Positions 59,686 through 64,000 of a stretch of 64,000 nucleotides of DNA are shown here, in pieces. The position numbers and the translations under genes are program-made. Origin of the DNA: Agrostemma githago (taxonomy: Eukaryota > Streptophyta > Magnoliopsida > Caryophyllales > Caryophyllaceae); NCBI GenBank assembly GCA_958450325.1, contig OY288249.1, positions 59,522,166 through 59,586,165 on the forward strand. Reading direction: 5' to 3'. Position 1 is the stretch's first letter; each line of letters opens with the position of its first letter. The notes below the pieces were generated by a model. That model saw only the letters and a list, made by a program, of their open reading frames with translations, had not been told where the DNA came from and did not search any database.

Positions 59686-60105
59686 AAAACCCTAACCGCG
59701 AAAAGAGGAGAGACAAAAATGGGAAGAGGAAGGAAAAGAAATTACCTTTAGTAGAGGACCGATTGTCTGGCGATCGATTGTCTGGCGCTCGATTTTGGGT
59801 CGATTTTCAGAATTAGGGTTAGGGTTCTGGGAAATTGGGGGAAATTGGGGGGTTTTGGGGGTTTTGGTAGGGTTGAGTGAGTTAGAGTGAGTAAAAGAGG
59901 GATAATGAGAGGAGAGAGAGTGTTAATGAGGGGAGGGGCAAAACGGGAAGAAAAAGGACCAAACTCACCGGAAAGAGGAGAAAAGGACACCTGGGGGTAA
60001 AATCTAATTTTTTTACAACTTCACGGGGGTAATTTTAACGGAAACCATTTTTGGGGGTAATTTGAAAAATGGGTAACATATAAGGGGGTAATTAGTGATA
60101 AACTC
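59686..60105 (-). repeat. right terminal inverted repeat of MULE
   Basis: Inverse of 53261-53666 with few substitutions, plus a small internal duplication of GATTGTCTGGCGATC (near 59760-59790). It carries the same donor, CTAAAG|GTAAT, at 59746/59745. Confidence 0.92.
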
Positions 60106-60136
<31 letters not shown>

Positions 60137-60549
60137 TTAAGATCGGGTGAGAACCCATACTATGGTGAGAACTGTGAGAACTCATTACAGCCCTTGGATC
60201 TCAGCCCTTAGATTTCACGTAAAAAAAGTTCCTTCCCAACCAAAGATGACACCAAGCCACATTTGCTTACCGCCACACATAAAAATAAATAAATAACTAC
60301 CTGACTTACACCCATGTAACTGGGGAAAGTATGCAATACTAACTCTTCAAATATACAGTGGACTACATGAATACAAGAGAAAGTAGCTAAGATTATTTAC
60401 TCTATGATATTAATTACTCCACTGTAACTATCAACCTCATGCCCACCAGCCTGGTAAGGCTGTCAGATTATCGAGCATCAAACAAGCACTGTTCAATATA
60501 AGAAAGGTCTAGGCTAACAAAATTAGAACACACAAACTAGATTGCATAC

Positions 60550-60661
60550 TTTGAACACGCGTTGATCCACAATCAGATTCAGACATTTTGAACTCGTCTC
60601 GCACTTTTTTCAGCTCGATCTTCAATTTTTCAGCAGCAGACATGTTATCGGGATGGAAGTA
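60550..60661 (-). pseudogene. single exon of organellar ribosomal protein uS15 (S15), captured
   Basis: A 112-nt open exon between acceptor ATATTGCAG and donor A|GTATGC reads YFHPDNMSAAEKLKIELKKV, then RDEFKMSESDCGSTRVQ. The block DEFKMSExDCGSxRVQ is the start of the uS15 fold in plant mitochondrial/plastid-type S15 proteins, in which Q(V/I)AxLTxxI would follow. No other exon of the gene is nearby. It sits inside the F3 copy 2 element and is absent from copy 1, so it was picked up by the element or the element landed in a gene copy. Confidence 0.7.
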
Positions 60662-60954
60662 CTGCAATATTTTTCACAAATACACAAAATTTCGTCAAAT
60701 CATGATCAATTGAGTTCTCAATCGAGAAGCTATTAGGGAAGAACCAGCCACCTATGGCATGTTATGACTAAGAAGCATGATTAATGGAGAAAGCAATATC
60801 CGAAAAATCAGAAAAAAATAAAATCACAATGAAATACATATGGGGAAGAATTATTACCTTTTCAATTAAATGTTATGTACGGAGTAATAACTTTTTGGTT
60901 TTTCACAATAGAAGATTGGATCGATGTAGCCACGTTTCTTCTTAAAATTCAAAA

Positions 60955-61335
60955 AGGGTACACCAAAACGGGTACGCTAAAATTGAGAAGGGGTACACCA
61001 AAATTAAAATTCAAAATTCAAAATTAAAATGTATGCTAAAATTCAAAAGTGAGGGTACGCTAAAATTGAATTGAAAAAGGGTACACTAAAATAGAAAAAT
61101 GGTACGCTAAAAGTGAAGAAGGGTACACTAAAATTGAAATTGAAAAAAAAAGTACGCTAAAAGTGAAAAAGGGTACGCTAAAATTTGAAAAGGTTACGCT
61201 AAAATTGAAGAAGGGTACACTAAAATAAATTGAAAAAGGGTACGCCAAAATTGAAAAAGGGTACGATAAACTTAAGAAAGGGTACGGTACGCTAAAATTG
61301 AAAAATGGTACACTAAAATTGAAAAAGGAAATTAA
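60955..61335. repeat. minisatellite in F3 copy 2
   Basis: About 15 units with the core GGTACGCTAAAATTGAAAAA, the reverse complement of the copy 1 repeat at 25760-26405 and shorter in number. ORFs across it are repeat artefacts. Confidence 0.9.
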
Positions 61336-61998
61336 GTCGAGTAGGGCTTGAAGAAGAAGTGTTGTATTCAATATAAAATCCGTACAAAAGAAAATTAAAG
61401 GACAATATTTTAGATGAACTCCTAAGTTAATGAGGAAATTTGGAAAAAAAAAACGATAGCTGGGCCGGGATTATTGCAATTATACTTCCCGACGATAATA
61501 CTATTACTATTGTAATGAAATAATGAATTTAATCGAATAAGTTAACTCATAAAATAATTAATTTAAAAATAAATAAATTAAAAGTTACTTAGGTTACTGA
61601 TGTTCAATACCCAATTGTGAAAAATTGATGGATTGAAAAAAAGTCGATTGAAAAATTGATGGATTGAAAATCGGATTCAATGGTCAATTGAAGAATTATG
61701 GATTAAAGGATTACGGGTCGAAGAATTTTGTAGAAGGAGAAAGAGTTACGACCTTACGAGTTGAAGGCTCAAGCAATTGTGATTAATTGATGAGATTAAT
61801 GAATTTTGAAGGATCCAACGAATGAGATTGAACACTATGATCTAATGGCTCATATTATAGTTCTCATGGTTCTCATTGAAGGAGTGGTTCTCACATTAAC
61901 CTAAATATATATATATATATATAGACTATAGAGAGAGCGGTATATGCTCAAATATACTCCATATGTATTACGTTTGTATAATTTTAACGATCAATATT

Positions 61999-62732
61999 GA
62001 ATGGCGATAGGGCGCCACTACCCGGTGGCGTCAAATCTAAGCGTCCCCGTAATTAAAAAATAATAAAAAGAAAATATAAAAATTGGATTCTCGTTTTTGT
62101 GTCAAAGACTTGAGGGTAGTTACATAATTTTTATATCTATGTAATTAAAATAAATTTTTAAGTAAATTAAAATTCAGCCTTAAAATTTTAAATCTTCTCA
62201 GGCAAACCATCCATTTTTTCTAGAACGTAACCCAAAATCATCATCATGCAAACCTTCAATTTTTTCTAGAACGTAACCCAAAATTGTCATCATGCAACCC
62301 TTCCCGACCATCAAAACATCACTACTAAATTTGTTCTTTTACAAATTAATGTAAATACGGAATATATCTCAATTTTTTTTACTTGAATTAAACACATATA
62401 CGCTGATGCGCACCCATATCATCGTATAAACCCTGCAATTAATATATGGAATACATAACTATAAGCTTCATTACAAGACGTATATGTCACAACAGCTCCT
62501 ACAAATAAGTATTTTGTTGGGAGAATCATATTTTCATTTGTCACTTTTATTATCATCTTTGCTATAATCCTAAATAATTATAAAATTGAAATTCCTAAAT
62601 TACCCTTTTACTATCAATTGTATTAAATTTAAATTTTAAAGGCATAATAAAATAAAATATATTAGTAAATTCCTAAAATACCCCGGGTGACACACAAATT
62701 GAGCGCCACCGGGTGACGCTATCTCGTTTTTC
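61999..62732. mobile_element. MULE-type non-autonomous element with 9-bp duplication
   Basis: 734 bp. The left end GAATGGCGATAGGGCGCC and the inverted right end GAAAAACGAGATAGCGTC are similar and both continue into CCCGGTGGCG. ATCAATATT is present on both sides (61990-61998, 62733-62741). Contains a tandem pair of TTTTTTCTAGAACGTAACCC at about 62213-62280. No coding capacity. Confidence 0.65.
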
Positions 62733-62934
62733 ATCAATATTAGAGTGGTGTAGTGGATAAGGTCTTGGGTTTTGACGTATGAGTTACGTGCAAATATGAT
62801 ATGTTAAAAAACTTATTTAAAAATAGATAAATGTTTCTATTAATTTGCATTCTATTTTTTATAAAAACATTGTCTTTGGCAAAGACATTTAGGTTTAAGT
62901 TTTTTTCCCGATTAATTTATTTTCTCAATAAAAG

Positions 62935-63580
62935 AATATCTTCTTTATATAAAAGAAGACACCAAACATAGTGAGGTGTCTCAACCACAAAGCTCTATTT
63001 GGGAATAAGTCCATTTTTTTAGTGTTTTAGAATAGTTATGTGTAATAACTTATAGAATTGAAATGAGGTTGTTTAAGGAAGAAGTAATCTTCACCTTCAT
63101 TTAAGATGACATTATTGAGTTCCTCTAGCTTACAGTATTGAGTGTTAGTACATTGAAGATGACATATTTTTGTAAACGTAAATTGATAATCAAATCTATT
63201 GATACTTATTCGTTTTTTGGTTTCATTACTTAGTCTCCAATGCATTTGTTATTTTCAAAATTTCAATATATAACATTAAATGAAGGTGAAGATTACTTCT
63301 CCCTTAAACAACCTCATTTCAATTCTATAAGCTATTACACCTAACTATTCTAAAACACTAAAAAAAATGGACTTATTCCCAAATAGAGCTTTGTGGTTGA
63401 GACACCTCACTATGCTTGGTGTCTTCTTTTATATAAAGAAGATATTGAAATTTTGAAAATAACAAATGCATTGGAGACTAAGTAATGAAACCAAAAAACG
63501 AATAAGTATCAATAGATTTGATTATCAATTTGCGTTTACAAAAATATGTCATCTTCAATGTACTAACACTCAATATTGTG
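62935..63580. repeat. A-B-A'-B' inverted duplication
   Basis: Block A (62935-63104) and block B (63132-63269) are followed by A inverted (63276-63445) and then B inverted (63443-63580), each about 95 percent identical. The short ORFs starting MHWRLSNETKKRISINRFD on both strands come from the two B copies. I recognise no protein family. Confidence 0.85.
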
Positions 63581-64000
63581 TCGATTGTTACAGATATTTG
63601 TTAAATGCTACTGTATTTGTGAGGAAAGAAGTAAAAGGATTAGGGTTTCAGTTATGCCTGATTTCTAATATCCAGTCCACTAAAGATGACGCGTGTTGAC
63701 GGAATGACATTTTAAGCATTTGTTGTTTCTTAATAATGATTTTATTTAGATTATATTAAATCCGTCGACTAAGATTGTCACGTTTCATTAAATACTCCTC
63801 ATATATATACTTCTATAATAGGAAAGTGGAAAATCTTTTAAAGACGGAGGGAATATGTTACTACTCCTACGTGTTTAAGTTGATGCAGTGATGCTACTCA
63901 TCTTATTTAGAAACCGTCTTTATCGTTTAAGAGTTGTTTTTTTAAAATAACACCTTTCTTATTATGTTTCAGTAAATCGTCTTAAAATATTACTCCGTAT
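63581..64000. other. intergenic, no gene supported
   Basis: One B-derived frame runs on to 63699 (YRYLLNATVFVRKEVKGLG) but lacks known motifs. A lone GACGGAGGGAATA Stowaway-like end is at 63845. Confidence 0.4.

Larger units (their letters stand above)
53261..60105. mobile_element. near-complete Mutator-like element (MULE) with three genes
   Basis: 6,845 bp with TIRs of about 406 and 420 bp (53261-53666; 59686-60105). It starts GAGTTTATCACTAATTACCC and ends with its inverse. The transposase gene is inward from the right end, the GRF-finger gene inward from the left, and an XS-like gene on the minus strand lies between. Two-gene MULEs such as MuDR are known; here there are three. The transposase reading frame shows one doubtful junction and the XS-like ORF has a stop, so present activity is uncertain, but the TIRs are close to identical, pointing to a fairly recent insertion. 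Confidence 0.92.
60106..61925 (-). mobile_element. (TA)n-bordered element, type F3, copy 2, with captured exon
   Basis: Between TA tracts (60106-60121 with a (GA)n run to 60136; 61905-61923). From 61905 down to about 60950 it is the reverse complement of F3 copy 1. The other end (GGGTGAGAACC, GTGAGAACTGTGAGAAC, then TTGGATCTCAG) shares GTGAGAAC words with the first end but carries different sequence, including one exon of a ribosomal protein gene. The MULE is inserted in its left TA tract. Confidence 0.55.

Overview
Plant nuclear DNA from a dicot. The genes are intron-rich and plant-specific, introns are AT-rich with GT-AG borders, and the gaps between genes are packed with Stowaway, Tourist, MULE, hAT, SINE, Helitron-like and LTR debris. 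The short motif TACTCCGTA recurs throughout; from memory it is common in Caryophyllales (beet/spinach/quinoa/Silene side), so that order is my best but unproven guess. There are no rRNA genes, tRNA genes, CRISPR arrays or prokaryotic operons. Layout: 0-2 kb is LTR-retrotransposon-like sequence with CACTCGATCGAGTG palindromes. An HD-Zip class I transcription factor (minus strand, three exons, the first coding only 13 nt) lies at 3.5-4.7 kb. A single-CRM-domain organellar RNA-binding protein (minus, four exons) lies at 14.3-16.3 kb. From 16.7 to 34 kb there is a nest of transposable elements: two related hAT copies, a family of insertions bordered by (TA)n microsatellites, two Helitron-like 5' ends, minisatellites, a 675-bp perfect fold-back, and a small gene fragment (31.8-32.96 kb) beside one (TA)n-bordered end. 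At 35.7-38.1 kb is a 2.4-kb LTR with an adjacent primer binding site (minus). At 41.2 kb is a Helitron-like 3' end, followed by a three-exon fragment of a LINES-homolog gene (plus). From 43.0 to 52.0 kb is a long, well-preserved internal piece of midasin (MDN1, minus strand, over 20 exons, about 1,120 residues of linker), lacking both the AAA+ ring and the MIDAS end within this window. From 53.26 to 60.1 kb is an almost complete Mutator-like element (MULE). It has about 410-bp terminal inverted repeats (TIRs) and a (TA)n target duplication. It carries a DDE/SWIM/CCHC transposase, a GRF zinc-finger membrane-anchored protein, and an XS-domain-like (SGS3-type) ORF with one in-frame stop. Then come a second copy of a (TA)n-bordered element carrying one exon of an organellar ribosomal protein uS15 gene, a 734-bp MULE-type element with a 9-bp target duplication, and a scrambled inverted duplication. 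How the parts work together: the two full host genes (HD-Zip, CRM) are independent single units. The MULE is the most coherent multi-gene unit. Each TIR contains the same leader and splice donor, and the GRF and transposase ORFs each have a splice acceptor just before their ATG, so both genes appear to be read inward from TIR promoters. The XS-like gene has its own TATA box inside the element. The (TA)n-bordered elements look like gene-fragment carriers.
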